Part shown: positions 8,671 to 21,467 of the stretch, one piece after another | Layout: every line of letters begins with the position of its first letter | How positions within the stretch are numbered: position 1 is the stretch's first letter | DNA from: Labrenzia sp. PHM005 | Lineage (GTDB): Bacteria > Pseudomonadota > Alphaproteobacteria > Rhizobiales > Stappiaceae | Assembly (NCBI RefSeq): GCF_006517275.1 | Contig: NZ_CP041191.1 | Location: 4,211,001 to 4,275,000 of the forward strand | Direction: 5' to 3' | DNA: 64,000 bases | Notes under the pieces: model-generated | Databases searched by the model: none | The model's input: the letters and a program-made list of their open reading frames with translations, nothing else | What the model was told of the DNA's origin: nothing | Translations under genes and position numbers: made by a program

Positions 8671-11600
8671 CTAGGAGGCTGTCTGGGACCTTTCTTCCCC
8701 TGGAACGCTCGGAGTGTCCCCAAACCAGCCTTTGACGGTTTCACGCATGGTCTGAAGCGATGCATAGAGGACAGGGATCAGCAACACTCCGATGGTCGTT
8801 GCGAAGAACATGCCGCCAAAAACCGCAAACCCGATCGCCTTTTGACTGGCAGCACCGGCACTTGATGCTGTCATTAGCGGAACAACACCCAGCAAGAAGG
8901 ACAAGGCTGTCATCATCACCGCCCGGAACCTCAAGTGCGCCGCCTCGATTGCCGCATCCTTGATCGATTTGCCACTGTCTCGCTGCTCCATAGCAAACTC
9001 AACAATCAAAATTGCGTTTTTTGCCCCAAGACCGATCAGCATGATCATGCCAATTTGCGTGTAAAGATTGACATCCCCACCGGTAAGGAACACCGCGACA
9101 AGAGCGCCCAACAACGCAAATGTAACCGACATCAAGATCGCCACAGGCATTGTCCAGCTCTCGTATTGAGCAACCAGGAAGAGATAGGTGAAGATCACTG
9201 ACAGCAACAGGATGAACATAACGATAGACCCCGCCCCTTGCTGTTGCAGCGCAGTACCGGTCCATTCGTATGCATATCCCGGCGGCATAGCTTCAACAGC
9301 AGCCTGATCGACAGCGTCGATCACAACCCCGGTCGAAGCGCCGGGTGCAGGATCAGCCATCAAGGCTGCCGAGCGGAACATGTTGTACCGCGTAAGAATT
9401 TGCGGTCCGAGCACATTTTCTGTCGTCAGAACACTGCGCAAGGGCACCATGGTGCCGTCTCCGGACCGGACATAAAGACTTCCAATATCACTGACCCTGT
9501 CGCGGAAACGACCCTCAGCTTGGATCATGACCTTGTAGACACGGCCAAATATGTTGAAGTCGTTGATATAAAACGACCCGAGATAGGCCTGTAGGGTCGT
9601 GAACACATCCGAGACATTGACTTGTAGTGTCTTGGCCTTTTCCCGGTCGAGATCAACAAAGACTTGCGGCACGTTCGCTCGGAATGTGGAATACGCCCTG
9701 GCGATAGACGGGTTCTGGTTGGCCGAATAGACCATCGACCCAACCGCTGATGCAAGGTCCTGCGGACTTCCGCCAGCCGTTTGCTGCAACATGGCTTGCA
9801 CTCCGCCCGTGGTGCCAAGACCGGGGATCGGTGGGGGGTTGAAGGCAATAATGTTCGCACCTGGTATCGTCGAGAACTGGGCCCAGAACTTGCCCAGAAT
9901 ATCATTGATACTAAGACCTGGATCCTGCCGCTCATCCCAGCCGGTCATGGTTGCAATGACCAGAGCAGAATTCGAAGAGGTCGCACCATTCAAAATTGAA
10001 TAACCATTGACCAGAACGATGTTTGCAACACCTGGCGTTGCGGTTGCCAGATCGACCACACGCTGGGTCACGCCTTCCGTACGGCCAAGAGCTGCGCCGT
10101 CCGGCAATTGGACATCGACCATAAGGTATCCTTGGTCTTCCAGCGGAAGAAACCCTTGAGGCAGCGTGCTTCCGAGCGTCATGATCATTGCGACTGCACC
10201 AGCAACGACGACAAGCGAAAGAACCGCGACCCGCACAAGCCTGCGCACAATCGACGTATACCCATCCCGGATGGACATAATCCCCCGGTCGAACATACCC
10301 ATGACGCCTTTTGGCGGCCCGGATCTGGCTTTCAAGATGAGCCCGCACAATGCTGGAGACAGTGTCAAAGCATTGATCGAGGAAATAACAACCGATACGG
10401 AAATTGTAACTGCGAACTGGGAATAAAGCTGACCTGTGATCCCGGGCATGAAAATCGTCGGGACAAAAACGGCGAGCAGAACAAGAGTTGTCGCAACCAC
10501 GGGCCCAGTAATCTGTTCCATGGCCTTAGCTGTTGCCTCTTTCGGGCCCAGTCCCTCGTCCGCGATGATCCGTTCAACGTTCTCTACCACGACGATCGCA
10601 TCATCCACCACGATCCCAATCGCCAGCACAAGTGCGAACAGAGAAATCGTGTTCAACGACATGCCCAGAGCCAGGAGAACCCCAAAGGTACCAATCAGTG
10701 AAACCGGTATGGCGACAGTCGGAATGATCGTCGCCCGCCAGTTTCCGAGAAAAATGAACACCACCGACACCACCAAAAGGAAGGTCAGGAACAAGGTCGA
10801 TATCACGTCATTGAGGGACTGTTGAACAAAGTCAGTGGTATCGAACGGCACAGCGTATGCCACGTCGTCCGGAAAATTTTGGGAAAGACTTTCGAGCCGT
10901 GCCTTCACCGCGTCTGCCACCGCGAGCGCATTCGCGCCCGGAGCCTGATAAATCGCCAGAACGGTCGACGGCTGACCATTAAACTGGCCACTCGCATTGT
11001 AGAATTGCGCGCCGCGTTCAACACGGGCAACATCTCCGATCGTAACAACCGCCCCATCCGAACCAGTTCGCAAAACGATTTTTTCAAATTGTTCTGCGTC
11101 GGCCAACCGGCCTTCAGCCTTGATGGTATACTGGAACTGCTGGCCGTCCGGCACCGGCGGTGCACCAATCTGCCCAGCAGCAACCTGGACGTTTTGATCC
11201 CTCACTGCGTTGATGAAGTCTGTCGGTGTCATGCCGAGACTTGCTAGCCTGTCCGGATCCAGCCAAATGCGCATTGCATATGCAAAGTCGGTCATTACAT
11301 CCGCACGGCCTACGCCTTGGACACGCGCAAGCGCGTCCTTCATATAGATTGAGGCATAGTTCGACAGAAACAGCTCATCATACGTGCCCTCAGGCGAATA
11401 GAGCGTCACCACCAGCAGCATGTTGGTACTGGCCTTCTGGACTGTGACACCATTCTGCGTCACTTCGGACGGCAACTGGCTGGTTGCCTGGCTTACCCGG
11501 TTCTGAACGTTGACAGTCGCAATATCAGGGTCCGTTCCAACGGCAAATGTCACGTTCAGCGAATAGTTGCCGCTGTCGTTGCTCGTCGACTGCATGTAAA

Positions 11601-11829
11601 TCATGTCGTCAACGCCGTTCACCTGCGCCTCAATAGGCGCAGCCACAGTTTCTTCCAAAACTTCCGCGTTTGCGCCCGTGTAAGTCGCAGCGACATTTAC
11701 CACCGGCGGTGTGATATTGGGAAACTGCTCAACCGGAAGCGAGACATAGCCGAGCAAACCAGCGAGCGTTATGACAATGGAAATAACCAGCGCAAATTTT
11801 GGCCGGTAGATAAAAAAGCGTGAAAACAT
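8671..11829 (-). CDS. RND family multidrug efflux transporter, inner-membrane subunit (HAE1)
   Basis: A 1052-residue proton-driven efflux pump of the AcrB/MexF type, the inner-membrane part of a tripartite system that exports drugs, solvents or metabolites. The N-terminus ([20 protein letters not shown]) is typical. TM4 has the proton-relay motif [15 protein letters not shown], and [14 protein letters not shown] marks the porter domain. The two halves each show a large periplasmic loop followed by membrane helices. The gene starts directly after the adaptor gene stop (11830), so they form one operon. No outer-membrane channel gene is adjacent, as in many alphaproteobacteria, so TolC or another channel must be supplied from elsewhere. 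Substrates cannot be told from sequence. Confidence 0.94.
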   Translation of the reverse strand: MFSRFFIYRPKFALVISIVITLAGLLGYVSLPVEQFPNITPPVVNVAATYTGANAEVLEETVAAPIEAQVNGVDDMIYMQSTSNDSGNYSLNVTFAVGTDPDIATVNVQNRVSQATSQLPSEVTQNGVTVQKASTNMLLVVTLYSPEGTYDELFLSNYASIYMKDALARVQGVGRADVMTDFAYAMRIWLDPDRLASLGMTPTDFINAVRDQNVQVAAGQIGAPPVPDGQQFQYTIKAEGRLADAEQFEKIVLRTGSDGAVVTIGDVARVERGAQFYNASGQFNGQPSTVLAIYQAPGANALAVADAVKARLESLSQNFPDDVAYAVPFDTTDFVQQSLNDVISTLFLTFLLVVSVVFIFLGNWRATIIPTVAIPVSLIGTFGVLLALGMSLNTISLFALVLAIGIVVDDAIVVVENVERIIADEGLGPKEATAKAMEQITGPVVATTLVLLAVFVPTIFMPGITGQLYSQFAVTISVSVVISSINALTLSPALCGLILKARSGPPKGVMGMFDRGIMSIRDGYTSIVRRLVRVAVLSLVVVAGAVAMIMTLGSTLPQGFLPLEDQGYLMVDVQLPDGAALGRTEGVTQRVVDLATATPGVANIVLVNGYSILNGATSSNSALVIATMTGWDERQDPGLSINDILGKFWAQFSTIPGANIIAFNPPPIPGLGTTGGVQAMLQQTAGGSPQDLASAVGSMVYSANQNPSIARAYSTFRANVPQVFVDLDREKAKTLQVNVSDVFTTLQAYLGSFYINDFNIFGRVYKVMIQAEGRFRDRVSDIGSLYVRSGDGTMVPLRSVLTTENVLGPQILTRYNMFRSAALMADPAPGASTGVVIDAVDQAAVEAMPPGYAYEWTGTALQQQGAGSIVMFILLLSVIFTYLFLVAQYESWTMPVAILMSVTFALLGALVAVFLTGGDVNLYTQIGMIMLIGLGAKNAILIVEFAMEQRDSGKSIKDAAIEAAHLRFRAVMMTALSFLLGVVPLMTASSAGAASQKAIGFAVFGGMFFATTIGVLLIPVLYASLQTMRETVKGWFGDTPSVPGEERSQTAS

Positions 11830-12990
11830 CTAGCTTTGCTCCGCAGGCTGGGAGGCAAGAACAGGATTGACCTCAACACCGGGCCGCACCTTCTGCAATC
11901 CCTCGGTGATTACTTCCGCGCCTTCGTCGAGCCCCTTGTTGACCACAAATTTGGTCTCAATCTGCTGTCCGAGATCGACATAAACCTGCTGAACTTTCTT
12001 GTCGGCCGTAATCAACAGCGCAAAATCGCCTTTCTGATCGCGTTGAATCGCTGATTGTGGGACGACGAGCGCCTCTAGAGTTTCCGGCGCCTCGAGGATC
12101 ACGGTCACATATGTTCCAGCCAGCAAACGCACATCTTCGTTCTTGAATTGGCCGCGGAAAGATAACGTTCCGGTCGTCGGATCAATCGCGTTGTCGATGT
12201 AGACGATTTTTCCCTTCTCCTGGTATTCCTCGCCGTTTGGGAGCACCAGTTTAATATCGGGTGACTTGTCAGGTGAAATATCAGCAGGGTTGATGCCATG
12301 AGTTTTTACGGCATTCAGATATTCAGCTTCACTGACAGAGAAATTCACATAGACCGGTGCAAGGCGGATCAGCTTTACCAATGGCTGTGCGGTCGGACCG
12401 ACCACCTCTCCGACACTGTAGGTCGTTTTACCGATCTGGCCCGGGAATGGTGCCGATATGTCGGTATAGCTGAGATTGAGCTCTGCCTGCTGCAAGGCGG
12501 ACTGAGTGGCAGCGACAGATGCTTCCGCTTGTTGTTTTTGGGCAAGAGTTGCTTCGTATGCCGCTTCTGATACATGCCCCTTTTGGAGCAGGTCTTTGTC
12601 GCGTTTTTCGTCAGCAGCTTTTAAGGCCGCATCTGCTTTCGCGCTTGCGACATCGGCTTTGGCCTTAGCAAGGGCTGCTTCATATTCGGCTTTTTCGATG
12701 GTGAACAGCGCTGCGCCTTCTTTCACCATTGAGCCGTCTGGGACTTTCTTTTCTTCCAAGAAACCGCTGACACGAGCAATCAGGTCAACTTGATCGACCG
12801 CCGCAATCTGGCCGACAAACCGGGCGCTTTCACGCACTTCGGTCTTGACCACCTTTTCAACAGTGACGGAAGGAGGCGGCGGCGCGGCTTGCTGCTCTGC
12901 GCTGTTATCGGAACACCCGGCCAGAAATACTGCCGCCAGGACCGGCAGAATTGCAAAGCTGGATTTGAGGCCAGAACGCTCAGGATGCAT
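11830..12990 (-). CDS. RND efflux periplasmic adaptor subunit (lipoprotein)
   Basis: A 386-residue membrane-fusion protein linking the RND transporter to an outer-membrane channel. The N-terminus is a lipoprotein signal with lipobox VFLAGC (Cys about residue 26), so the mature protein is probably lipid-anchored. Order of parts: lipoyl half-motif (VDLIARVSGFLEEKKVPDGS), a coiled-coil hairpin (AEYEAALAKAKADVASAKAD onward to about 165), second lipoyl half, then beta-barrel and membrane-proximal domains (VVPQSAIQRDQKGDFALL). It is the first gene of the operon with the transporter; promoter and any operator should lie in 12991-13133. Confidence 0.93.
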   Translation of the reverse strand: MHPERSGLKSSFAILPVLAAVFLAGCSDNSAEQQAAPPPPSVTVEKVVKTEVRESARFVGQIAAVDQVDLIARVSGFLEEKKVPDGSMVKEGAALFTIEKAEYEAALAKAKADVASAKADAALKAADEKRDKDLLQKGHVSEAAYEATLAQKQQAEASVAATQSALQQAELNLSYTDISAPFPGQIGKTTYSVGEVVGPTAQPLVKLIRLAPVYVNFSVSEAEYLNAVKTHGINPADISPDKSPDIKLVLPNGEEYQEKGKIVYIDNAIDPTTGTLSFRGQFKNEDVRLLAGTYVTVILEAPETLEALVVPQSAIQRDQKGDFALLITADKKVQQVYVDLGQQIETKFVVNKGLDEGAEVITEGLQKVRPGVEVNPVLASQPAEQS

Positions 12991-13133
12991 ACGAGTAGGC
13001 TCCGCAACTGATGGCCAGGGCGGCCATTATGATCAATTGCGTTCACTATAGAAGGACTTACGGTTTCAACAAGGGTTTATTCTCCAACGATGTGGAGCAA
13101 ATGTGTGAAACCGCAGGGGTAGTTTCAACGCCT
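12991..13133 (-). promoter_or_regulatory. upstream region of the efflux operon with inverted TTTCA repeats
   Basis: CGGTTTCA at 13061-13068 is repeated in inverted form as TGAAACCG at 13106-13113, and AGTTTCAAC follows at 13121-13129 in the first orientation. Three related half-sites within 70 bases upstream of an efflux operon are a plausible operator. No regulator gene lies beside the operon. Function is inference. Confidence 0.35.
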
Positions 13134-13158
13134 AAAAAAGATCCAGATGAATCCGGAT
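13134..13158 (-). terminator. terminator of the small lipoprotein gene
   Basis: On the minus strand, ATCCGG-loop-CTGGAT (13158 down to 13141, one G-T pair) is followed by C and six Ts (13139-13134). It separates the lipoprotein gene from the efflux promoter region. Confidence 0.65.
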
Positions 13159-13295
13159 TTGGCGAATTAGATGTATGGACCTATTAGGAAATTCAGCAGG
13201 CAAAAGGTCTGATACCAGTCAGAACAAGCGATTGGCTCTGAATTCCGATGGTTCATTACTGTCAAGGCGAAGGAATAGTAAGTACGCCATTCGGA

Positions 13296-13481
13296 TCAAC
13301 GGCCACCATGTCCTTGTCCAAACAATCGCGGCGGAGGTTCAATGTATTTGCCGTTGACATATGTGCCTGGAATTGGATTGTCCCGGGTGCTCGTGGTCGG
13401 TGAGCACGCGGCCAGAAAAGCAGACGCAAAAGCGGCTGTTAAAAACCACCGGAAAACGACCCAAAAACTCCGAACCGTCAT
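13296..13481 (-). CDS. small lipoprotein, 61 aa
   Basis: A short exported lipoprotein. The start at 13479-13481 is supported by GGAG nine bases upstream. The signal segment (FRWFLTAAFASAFLAAC) ends in a lipobox FLAAC at about residue 26. The mature part is only about 36 residues, with Ser/Thr after the Cys, then PGTYVNGKYIEPPPR and a Gly-rich end. The family is not recognised. Longer in-frame starts exist upstream to 13574 but would bury the signal peptide. A terminator follows. A structural or envelope role is guesswork. Confidence 0.6.
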   Translation of the reverse strand: MTVRSFWVVFRWFLTAAFASAFLAACSPTTSTRDNPIPGTYVNGKYIEPPPRLFGQGHGGR

Positions 13482-13649
13482 ACAGAGAAACTCCATAATT
13501 GAACGCGAGATCACATAATCCAATAAAACAAATAGGCTGATCACGCGGCTCAGCAAGTGTTTATACACTCGCAAAACGACAATGCCGCCGCAATTTCAAC
13601 CTTTTTTTGCGAAGGCCCAGAAGTGCGGAGATTGCGTTACCTGCACGAC

Positions 13650-14474
13650 TTAAGCGGCTGGCGAAAGGATGAGAGTTAACCCAAAAAGCTGACTGGCGGG
13701 AACAACACGCCGTTCTGTGACACCAGTGCAAGCAATTTCAATTGCCGCGATTTGTGGCAAGGGTCCAATCATCGCGTTAGCGGCGTCATCGCCGATGAGT
13801 GACCGGTAAGCCCGAGGGTTTAGGACAGAAATCTGGCCTCGGGCGGTGTCGAGTTCCAATCCGAGACTTGTCGCCCGCATTTCCCGTTGGCCGGTGAACC
13901 CACCCAAAAACTCATGATGATCTGAGGGATCTTCCGCAATCATATAAACCGCCTTGATCGCCTGAGCGCCATTTGCATGGTTTTGCAAAACAGGCTGCCA
14001 GAAGTTTTCAGGAAACTTGTTGCGGCAGGTAAAGTAGCCGATGTCCGGGCTTGCCGCATTTCCGACAAAGGTCAGATCAAAGCCAACCTCAGCGGTCGAG
14101 CCATCCGGCCTATTGGCAATTCGGCCGAAGGAAAACGGATCAAAGAGTGAAAGCCCCGCCTTTTCAAAATCGGCCCGGTCTTCTTCCGGATCAGAGCTGT
14201 CCAGGACCAGCATGCTGGCCCCTTCCCGCTTGTTCAAAAAATCCCTGTTGAAACCACCGAATGAAAAGGAAGATCCTTCACTGTCGGTGATCAAACTGTC
14301 GTCGGCAACGGTCAGAATTTCGAGAAAAAAACCATCCAATTGGATCAACCGGTTGGCCGTGCCCCAGGAATGCCGGTTTTCAGGCGACACTGTAAAGCCG
14401 AGCTTTTCAAACGCTCTGGCGGCGGCTTCAAGGTCATGAACAGGCATCACAACATGATCGAGGCCGCGCACCAT
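13650..14474 (-). CDS. VOC family (glyoxalase-like) protein
   Basis: A 274-residue protein of the vicinal-oxygen-chelate superfamily, Glyoxalase_3-like type. The N-terminal repeat begins GLDHVVMPVHDLEAAARAFEKLGF, with the first metal-ligand His in DHV. A second His/Glu-containing strand follows (GTANRLIQLDGFFLEIL), and the C-terminal half repeats the fold more loosely (ALYMIAED-like region, HHEFLGGF). Members are metal-dependent lyases, isomerases or dioxygenases; the substrate cannot be assigned. GGAG lies 8 bases before the ATG. It is downstream of pyrG in the same direction with only 30 bases between, so co-transcription is likely. Confidence 0.8.
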   Translation of the reverse strand: MVRGLDHVVMPVHDLEAAARAFEKLGFTVSPENRHSWGTANRLIQLDGFFLEILTVADDSLITDSEGSSFSFGGFNRDFLNKREGASMLVLDSSDPEEDRADFEKAGLSLFDPFSFGRIANRPDGSTAEVGFDLTFVGNAASPDIGYFTCRNKFPENFWQPVLQNHANGAQAIKAVYMIAEDPSDHHEFLGGFTGQREMRATSLGLELDTARGQISVLNPRAYRSLIGDDAANAMIGPLPQIAAIEIACTGVTERRVVPASQLFGLTLILSPAA

Positions 14475-14504
14475 TCTTTTCTCTCCAGGTAGTTAGGATT
14501 GGCC

Positions 14505-16187
<1,683 letters not shown>

Positions 16188-16196
16188 TTAACACAT

Positions 16197-16228
16197 AAAA
16201 ATGCCCTGCGATTTGAGCCGCAGGGCAT
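16197..16228 (-). terminator. terminator of secG
   Basis: A perfect 10-base inverted repeat ATGCCCTGCG / CGCAGGGCAT (16201-16210 with 16219-16228) around an 8-base loop. On the minus strand it is followed by a short T-run (A-run at 16197-16201). It sits 38 bases past the secG stop and before pyrG. Confidence 0.8.
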
Positions 16229-16266
16229 ATGTTAGGCGAATAGGCCGGTTTTCCGGCGCCGCTCCC

Positions 16267-16650
16267 TTATTGAGCGGCTGGAACCTGCGGCCCAGAAGGT
16301 TGGCTCTGTTGTTTGAGCGAATCAAGAATCCCGCCGCCAGTGCCGCCATCTACGTCAGCACCCGGGACTGCCGGCGCGCCGTCTGTTGCAACTGGAGCAG
16401 CATCGAGAATAGATGCTGGGCTTTCTTCATTTTTGGCGATCAAGCTGAGCGTCAAAGATGTTGCGAAAAAAGCGACCGCCAAAATGCCAGTAGCACGGGT
16501 CAGAACGTTTGCCGTTCCGCGGCTGGACATGACGCCACCGCCGCCACCGCCGCCAATGCCGAGCGCACCGCCTTCAGAGCGCTGCAGGAGGACAACAAGC
16601 ACCAGGGCCAGGACGACCATCAGGTGGATCACGATGACTACGGTTTCCAT
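16267..16650 (-). CDS. secG: preprotein translocase subunit SecG
   Basis: A 127-residue inner-membrane protein that assists SecYE in protein export. The two expected transmembrane helices are seen: about 3-22 (VVIVIHLMVVLALVLVVLLQ) and about 52-72 (ATGILAVAFFATSLTLSL). The conserved QRSEGGALG follows helix 1, then a run of seven glycines. The C-terminus is a long Ala/Pro/Gly/Gln-rich tail, as is common in alphaproteobacterial SecG. It follows tpiA, the same order as in many proteobacteria, and is closed by a terminator. Confidence 0.93.
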   Translation of the reverse strand: METVVIVIHLMVVLALVLVVLLQRSEGGALGIGGGGGGGVMSSRGTANVLTRATGILAVAFFATSLTLSLIAKNEESPASILDAAPVATDGAPAVPGADVDGGTGGGILDSLKQQSQPSGPQVPAAQ

Positions 16651-16760
16651 CGGCTTCCGTTCAGTTCAAAATACAAGATTGGCGGCCTTCTACACCACAA
16701 GACCGCCGCTTTCTACCCTTGAATTGATGCTTCTTTCCTAAAGCGTCAAGGTTCAGCACA

Positions 16761-17519
16761 TTATTCGTATGCCGCAAGGATGCCCAGGAAATCATCTGCC
16801 TTAAGGCTGGCCCCGCCAACAAGCGCGCCGTCAACGTTTTCCACTGCCATCAATTCGCTCGCATTGCCCGGCTTTACAGAGCCGCCATAGAGCAGCCGCA
16901 TAGCGCTGCCTTCAGCAGCAAACCGGCCCGCCAGAGCAACCCGCATGGCTTCATGTATTTCTTCAACATCACCGGCCGTCGGCGTCAAACCGGTACCAAT
17001 GGCCCAAACCGGCTCATAGGCAATAACCGTGTTGAGCGCAGTTGCGCCGTCCGGCACAGAGCCTTCGAGCTGACGTTCGACAACAGCGACTGCATCACCG
17101 GCCTTGCGTTCCGCTTCGGTTTCCCCAACGCACACAATCGCGATCAAACCTGCAGCCCAGACGGCTTCGGTTTTGGCTTTTACATCCGCATCGCTTTCGC
17201 CATGATCGGTCCGCCGCTCGGAATGACCAACGATCACAGCTTTGGCACCGGCATCAGCGATCATAGCTACAGAGATGTCACCGGTATGAGCACCCGAGGC
17301 CGCCGCATGACAATCTTGTGCACCAATTGCCATAAGATTGCCGGATATCTTGTCCGCAAACGATGAGATCAGAGTCGCAGGCGGGCAAATCATCACATCC
17401 ACACGGTCGGCCAGATCTTCTGAAATACCGGCCAGCATCTTGTGGAGTTCGGCTTGACCGGCTTTCAGTCCGTTCATTTTCCAGTTACCGGCTACCAGCG
17501 GCTTGATCGGCGTGCTCAT
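16761..17519 (-). CDS. tpiA: triose-phosphate isomerase
   Basis: Interconverts glyceraldehyde-3-phosphate and dihydroxyacetone phosphate. At 252 residues it has normal TIM-barrel length. Seen: GNWKMNG (catalytic Lys), VGHSERR (catalytic His), [13 protein letters not shown] (catalytic Glu followed by loop 6) and [10 protein letters not shown] (phosphate site). It is divergent from the foldase gene starting at 17709, and upstream of secG. The start ATG at 17517-17519 is preceded by an AGGA-like sequence. Confidence 0.97.
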   Translation of the reverse strand: MSTPIKPLVAGNWKMNGLKAGQAELHKMLAGISEDLADRVDVMICPPATLISSFADKISGNLMAIGAQDCHAAASGAHTGDISVAMIADAGAKAVIVGHSERRTDHGESDADVKAKTEAVWAAGLIAIVCVGETEAERKAGDAVAVVERQLEGSVPDGATALNTVIAYEPVWAIGTGLTPTAGDVEEIHEAMRVALAGRFAAEGSAMRLLYGGSVKPGNASELMAVENVDGALVGGASLKADDFLGILAAYE

Positions 17520-17708
17520 GCAATTCTCCTGAGTATTTTCCGCCTATAGACCAGAACGTTCGCCGCCATGCAACGCCTTATCATCAAGATGTTTGTTCTT
17601 GCCGTCTTGCTCGTATATGAAGGCCTCATTATGATCCGCCCGCTTCGTCTGAAGCCGGGCAGCGGCCCTACGTCCGGGCCGAATGAAAAGAAAGAAACGG
17701 GAGACGTC

Positions 17709-19628
17709 ATGCTTGACGCATTGCGCAAGGGCGCTGGTACCTGGTTGGCAAAACTGTTCATCGCCTTGCTGATCTTCAGCTTCGCTATCTGGGGTGTGAC
17801 CGACTTCCTGCAAGGATTCGGCCAAAACACAGCGGCCACGGTAGGAGAAACCGAAGTCTCCCTGATGGAATTCGACCGGGCTTACCGCCAGGATTTAAAC
17901 CGGATCGGCCAGCAGCTTGGACGCCCCCTCACCCCAATTGAAGGCACGCAGCTTGGCATTCCGCAACAAGCTCTTGGCCGGTTGGTTGCAGAAGCTGCCA
18001 TGAGCAATGCGGCAACCGACCTGAAGCTCGGTGTTTCCGATGACCGCCTCGCTGCCATCATTCAAGCGGATCCGGCCTTTGCCGGCGCCACAGGCCGCTA
18101 CGAACGCGGTCGGCTGCAGCAAGTTCTCCGGGCCAACGGTTACCGCGAAGATGAATATGTCATCGAACGGCGCAATGGCGCAGAGCGTAACCAGATGGTC
18201 CAAGGCCTGTCTGGCGGCATGACTGCACCAACAGCCTATCTGGCCGCCCTGGATGCTTATCAGCGCGAAACCCGGGCCGTTGATTATCTGGTTATCACGG
18301 CAGATCAGATCGGCGAGATCGAAGAGCCGGCCGACGATGCGCTCGCGGCCTACTATGAAGACAACAAGACAGGTTTCCGCGCACCGGAGTACCGGGAAAT
18401 CAAATATGTCGAACTTGTCCCATCCGCACTTGCCCGCCCGGAAGACATTACCGAAGAAGATGCCAAGGCAGAGTATGACCGCCGGATCGGCAACTACGCT
18501 GAACCGGAGCGCCGCCGCGTCCGTCAAATGTCATTCAACTCTGCAGACGACGCCAGAACAGCTGCCGATGAACTGGCTGGCGGCAAGTCCTTTGCAGATG
18601 TCATGGCTGACCGGAACCTCAGCAACAACGACGTCGCGCTCGGCGTGATGGCCCGGAACGATTTTCTTGATGAAGCCATTGGCGAAGCCGTCTTTGGACT
18701 TGGCGCAGGCCAATCCAGCGGGGCGGTTGAAGGCCGGTTTTCAACAGTCATTGTCAATGTTGAAGAAATTCTTCCGGCCAGCACGACACCGTTTGCGGAT
18801 GTGAAGGCCGAGCTGATCGAAGAGCTCTCTCTTGAGCAAGCAGAGCGCGAAATTCTCGATCTTCTCGACGAAATTGAAGATGCCCGCGCAGGTGGCGCAC
18901 TTCTTGATGAGATCGGGGAACGTTTTTCCTTACCGGTCAAATCCACTGGGTCATTTGACAGTGCCGGCAAATCCACTGTCGGGACGGACGCAATTCTGCC
19001 AGATGCAGATGGGCTCCTGGCTGGAATTTTTGAAAGCGACATAGGCGTTGAGAACGACGTCCTTCAAATCGGCTCACGTGGCTACCTCTGGTACGACGTT
19101 ACCAAGGTAACCCCGGTTCGTGACCGCGATCTGGACGAAGTCCGCGCAGATGTCGTGACGGCCTGGAAAGAAGATCAGCTGAATGAACGCTTGAGCACTA
19201 AAGCCACGGACGTGCTGGCAAAGGCAGAAAGCGGCACATCTCTTGCCGATCTGGCCGCCGAAGAAAGCCTGTCTATTCAAAACGCACAAGGTGTGACCCG
19301 TTCAGAGCCGACCGGCGACCTTGGCCGGGAAGCCTTAAGCGCCGTCTTTGAAGGCCCAACAGGAACAGTTGCGTCCGCAGCGACGGCCGATGGCAATGGC
19401 CGGGTTATCCTGAAAGTCGCAGCCACATCCATTCCGGATTTTGATGCAGCTTCACCTGAAGCCCAGGCACTTAAAAATCAGTTGTCTGAGCAGTTCCAGC
19501 GGTCCTTGGTCAATCTGTTCGTTTCAGAACAGGAAAACCGTGCGGGCATTGAAATCAACGATGCCGGTATCGCTCAGGTCATCGGCCTCAACCAGGACGG
19601 CACCGCTCACAACAGCTACGGAATGTAG
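17709..19628 (+). CDS. periplasmic peptidyl-prolyl isomerase / foldase (SurA_N-type, PpiD-like)
   Basis: A 639-residue membrane-anchored foldase. The start at 17709 ([21 protein letters not shown]) has GGGAGA five bases upstream; the frame extends further up but over tpiA promoter sequence. A single N-terminal helix (about 14-32) anchors the protein with the bulk in the periplasm. A SurA_N-like chaperone region follows, then a parvulin-type middle (about 250-370, with RRVRQMSF and [14 protein letters not shown]) and a long C-terminal domain. PpiD-type proteins help newly exported outer-membrane and periplasmic proteins. The gene ends one base before trpD, so it is the head of the trp-moa operon. 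Confidence 0.87.
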   Translation: MLDALRKGAGTWLAKLFIALLIFSFAIWGVTDFLQGFGQNTAATVGETEVSLMEFDRAYRQDLNRIGQQLGRPLTPIEGTQLGIPQQALGRLVAEAAMSNAATDLKLGVSDDRLAAIIQADPAFAGATGRYERGRLQQVLRANGYREDEYVIERRNGAERNQMVQGLSGGMTAPTAYLAALDAYQRETRAVDYLVITADQIGEIEEPADDALAAYYEDNKTGFRAPEYREIKYVELVPSALARPEDITEEDAKAEYDRRIGNYAEPERRRVRQMSFNSADDARTAADELAGGKSFADVMADRNLSNNDVALGVMARNDFLDEAIGEAVFGLGAGQSSGAVEGRFSTVIVNVEEILPASTTPFADVKAELIEELSLEQAEREILDLLDEIEDARAGGALLDEIGERFSLPVKSTGSFDSAGKSTVGTDAILPDADGLLAGIFESDIGVENDVLQIGSRGYLWYDVTKVTPVRDRDLDEVRADVVTAWKEDQLNERLSTKATDVLAKAESGTSLADLAAEESLSIQNAQGVTRSEPTGDLGREALSAVFEGPTGTVASAATADGNGRVILKVAATSIPDFDAASPEAQALKNQLSEQFQRSLVNLFVSEQENRAGIEINDAGIAQVIGLNQDGTAHNSYGM

Positions 19629-19629
19629 A

Positions 19630-20643
19630 ATGCAGGGTTTTAAGGACTTTATTGCAAAGGTCGCTGATGGCGAGTCGCTGAGCTTCGATGAGGCGCGGAA
19701 CGCCTTCGATATCATCTTGAGCGGTTCGGCCACCCCGTCTCAACTCGGCGGTTTCCTAATGGCTCTGCGCGTACGCGGCGAAACTGTGCCAGAAGTCACC
19801 GGCGCAGTCGCGACCATGCGCGCCAAGATGCTGCCGGTCGAAGCGCCTGCAGATGCCATCGATATCGTGGGCACAGGCGGCGACAACTCCGGCAGCTACA
19901 ACATCTCGACCTGCACGGCCATTGTGGTCGCAGGATGCGGCGTTCCGGTTGCCAAACACGGCAATCGTTCGCTCTCCTCCAAGTCCGGCTCATCGGAAGC
20001 CTTGGTTGAGCTTGGCATAAACATTGAAATCGGGCCGGAAAAGATCTCTGAATGCATCGGCAAATCCGGGATCGGCTTCATGTTTGCGCCGCTCCATCAT
20101 GCAGCCATGAAGAATGTCGGCCCGACACGAATGGAACTTGGCACACGGACGATTTTTAATCTCCTTGGGCCTCTTTCCAGCCCGGCCGGTGTCAAGCGAC
20201 AGATGACCGGTGTCTTTGACCGCAAATGGGTTGAGCCGGTCGCTGAGGCTTTGAAAGAACTTGGCTCAGAAAAAGTCTGGATCGTGCATGGCTCCGACGG
20301 CATGGACGAGATCACCACGACAGGGCCGACCTATGTCTGCGAGCTAAGCGGCGGTGCGCTCCGGTCATTTGAAATCACACCATCCGATGCGGGACTGCCG
20401 GAAGCAAAGCTTGAAGATCTAAAAGGCGGCACACCAGCCGAAAACGCCAAGGCTTTGCGCGACGTTCTGGCGGGGGCAAAGAACGCCTATCGGGACATTG
20501 TGTTGTTCAATTCAGCAGCATCCCTTCTGGTGGCGGATAAAGTCGGCAGTCTGAAGGACGGTGTGGCCATGGCGGCACAGTCGATTGACACCGGCGCTGC
20601 CTCCGACACATTGGACAAATTGGTCGCGGCCTCGAACGGATAA
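19630..20643 (+). CDS. trpD: anthranilate phosphoribosyltransferase
   Basis: Joins anthranilate to PRPP in tryptophan synthesis. It has 337 residues from ATG 19630 ([17 protein letters not shown]). The N-terminal helical domain is followed by the PRPP-binding [14 protein letters not shown] (about 79-92), [14 protein letters not shown] and [17 protein letters not shown]. It starts one base after the foldase gene stop and precedes trpC by four bases. No trpE or trpG is in the window; in relatives a fused trpEG is often at another locus. Confidence 0.96.
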   Translation: MQGFKDFIAKVADGESLSFDEARNAFDIILSGSATPSQLGGFLMALRVRGETVPEVTGAVATMRAKMLPVEAPADAIDIVGTGGDNSGSYNISTCTAIVVAGCGVPVAKHGNRSLSSKSGSSEALVELGINIEIGPEKISECIGKSGIGFMFAPLHHAAMKNVGPTRMELGTRTIFNLLGPLSSPAGVKRQMTGVFDRKWVEPVAEALKELGSEKVWIVHGSDGMDEITTTGPTYVCELSGGALRSFEITPSDAGLPEAKLEDLKGGTPAENAKALRDVLAGAKNAYRDIVLFNSAASLLVADKVGSLKDGVAMAAQSIDTGAASDTLDKLVAASNG

Positions 20644-20647
20644 TTAG

Positions 20648-21460
20648 ATGGCGGATATCTTACAGAAAATCGAGGCTTACAAGCGCGAGGAAATCGCGGC
20701 TGCCAAGGCTCAGACCTCTTTGGACGATCTCAAAGCCCGCATCAAGGACGTCAGTGCACCGCGTGGCTTTCAAAAAGCAATTGAGGCCAAACACGCAGCT
20801 GGTGACTATGCACTAATTGCCGAAATCAAAAAGGCCAGCCCGTCCAAAGGGCTGATCCGTGATGACTTTGACCCGCCGCTGCTGGCTAGAGCCTATGAAG
20901 ACGGCGGCGCGGTCTGCCTCTCTGTCTTGACCGACACGCCGTCCTTTCAAGGCAAACCGGAGTTTTTGACAGCCGCTCGTGACGCTGTGTCCCTTCCGGC
21001 GCTGCGCAAGGATTTCCTCTATGACCCCTATCAAGTCTATGAGGCCCGGGCCTGGGGTGGCGACTGCATTTTGATCATCCTGGCAGCCATCGATGACGCG
21101 ACCGCAAAAGCGCTTGAAGATACAGCCTTTGACCTCGGCATGGATGTTCTTCTGGAAGTACATAATGCAGAGGAGCTGGAGCGGGCGCTAAAACTCTCCT
21201 CCCCGCTTATGGGCATCAACAACCGCAATCTAAAAACCTTCGAAACCAAGCTGGAAACCAGCGAAGAGTTGGCGCCGCAAGTTCCGGATGAGCGGATAAT
21301 CGTTGGCGAATCCGGACTGTTTACTCCGGTTGACCTGGCGCGGATGAACAAGGTTGGCATTTCGACGTTCCTGATCGGGGAAAGTCTGATGCGCCAGGAT
21401 GATGTTGCAGGTGCGACCAAATCCCTGCTTGCCCGCGAGACGTTGTCCAAGGCAGTGTAA
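20648..21460 (+). CDS. trpC: indole-3-glycerol phosphate synthase
   Basis: Closes the indole ring in tryptophan synthesis. It is 270 residues and a separate monofunctional enzyme (no TrpF fused). Seen: [14 protein letters not shown] (catalytic Lys), [24 protein letters not shown] (Lys general acid), [11 protein letters not shown] and VGESGLFTP (phosphate site). It is placed four bases after trpD and seven before moaC. Confidence 0.97.
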   Translation: MADILQKIEAYKREEIAAAKAQTSLDDLKARIKDVSAPRGFQKAIEAKHAAGDYALIAEIKKASPSKGLIRDDFDPPLLARAYEDGGAVCLSVLTDTPSFQGKPEFLTAARDAVSLPALRKDFLYDPYQVYEARAWGGDCILIILAAIDDATAKALEDTAFDLGMDVLLEVHNAEELERALKLSSPLMGINNRNLKTFETKLETSEELAPQVPDERIIVGESGLFTPVDLARMNKVGISTFLIGESLMRQDDVAGATKSLLARETLSKAV

Positions 21461-21467
21461 TCGCAGA

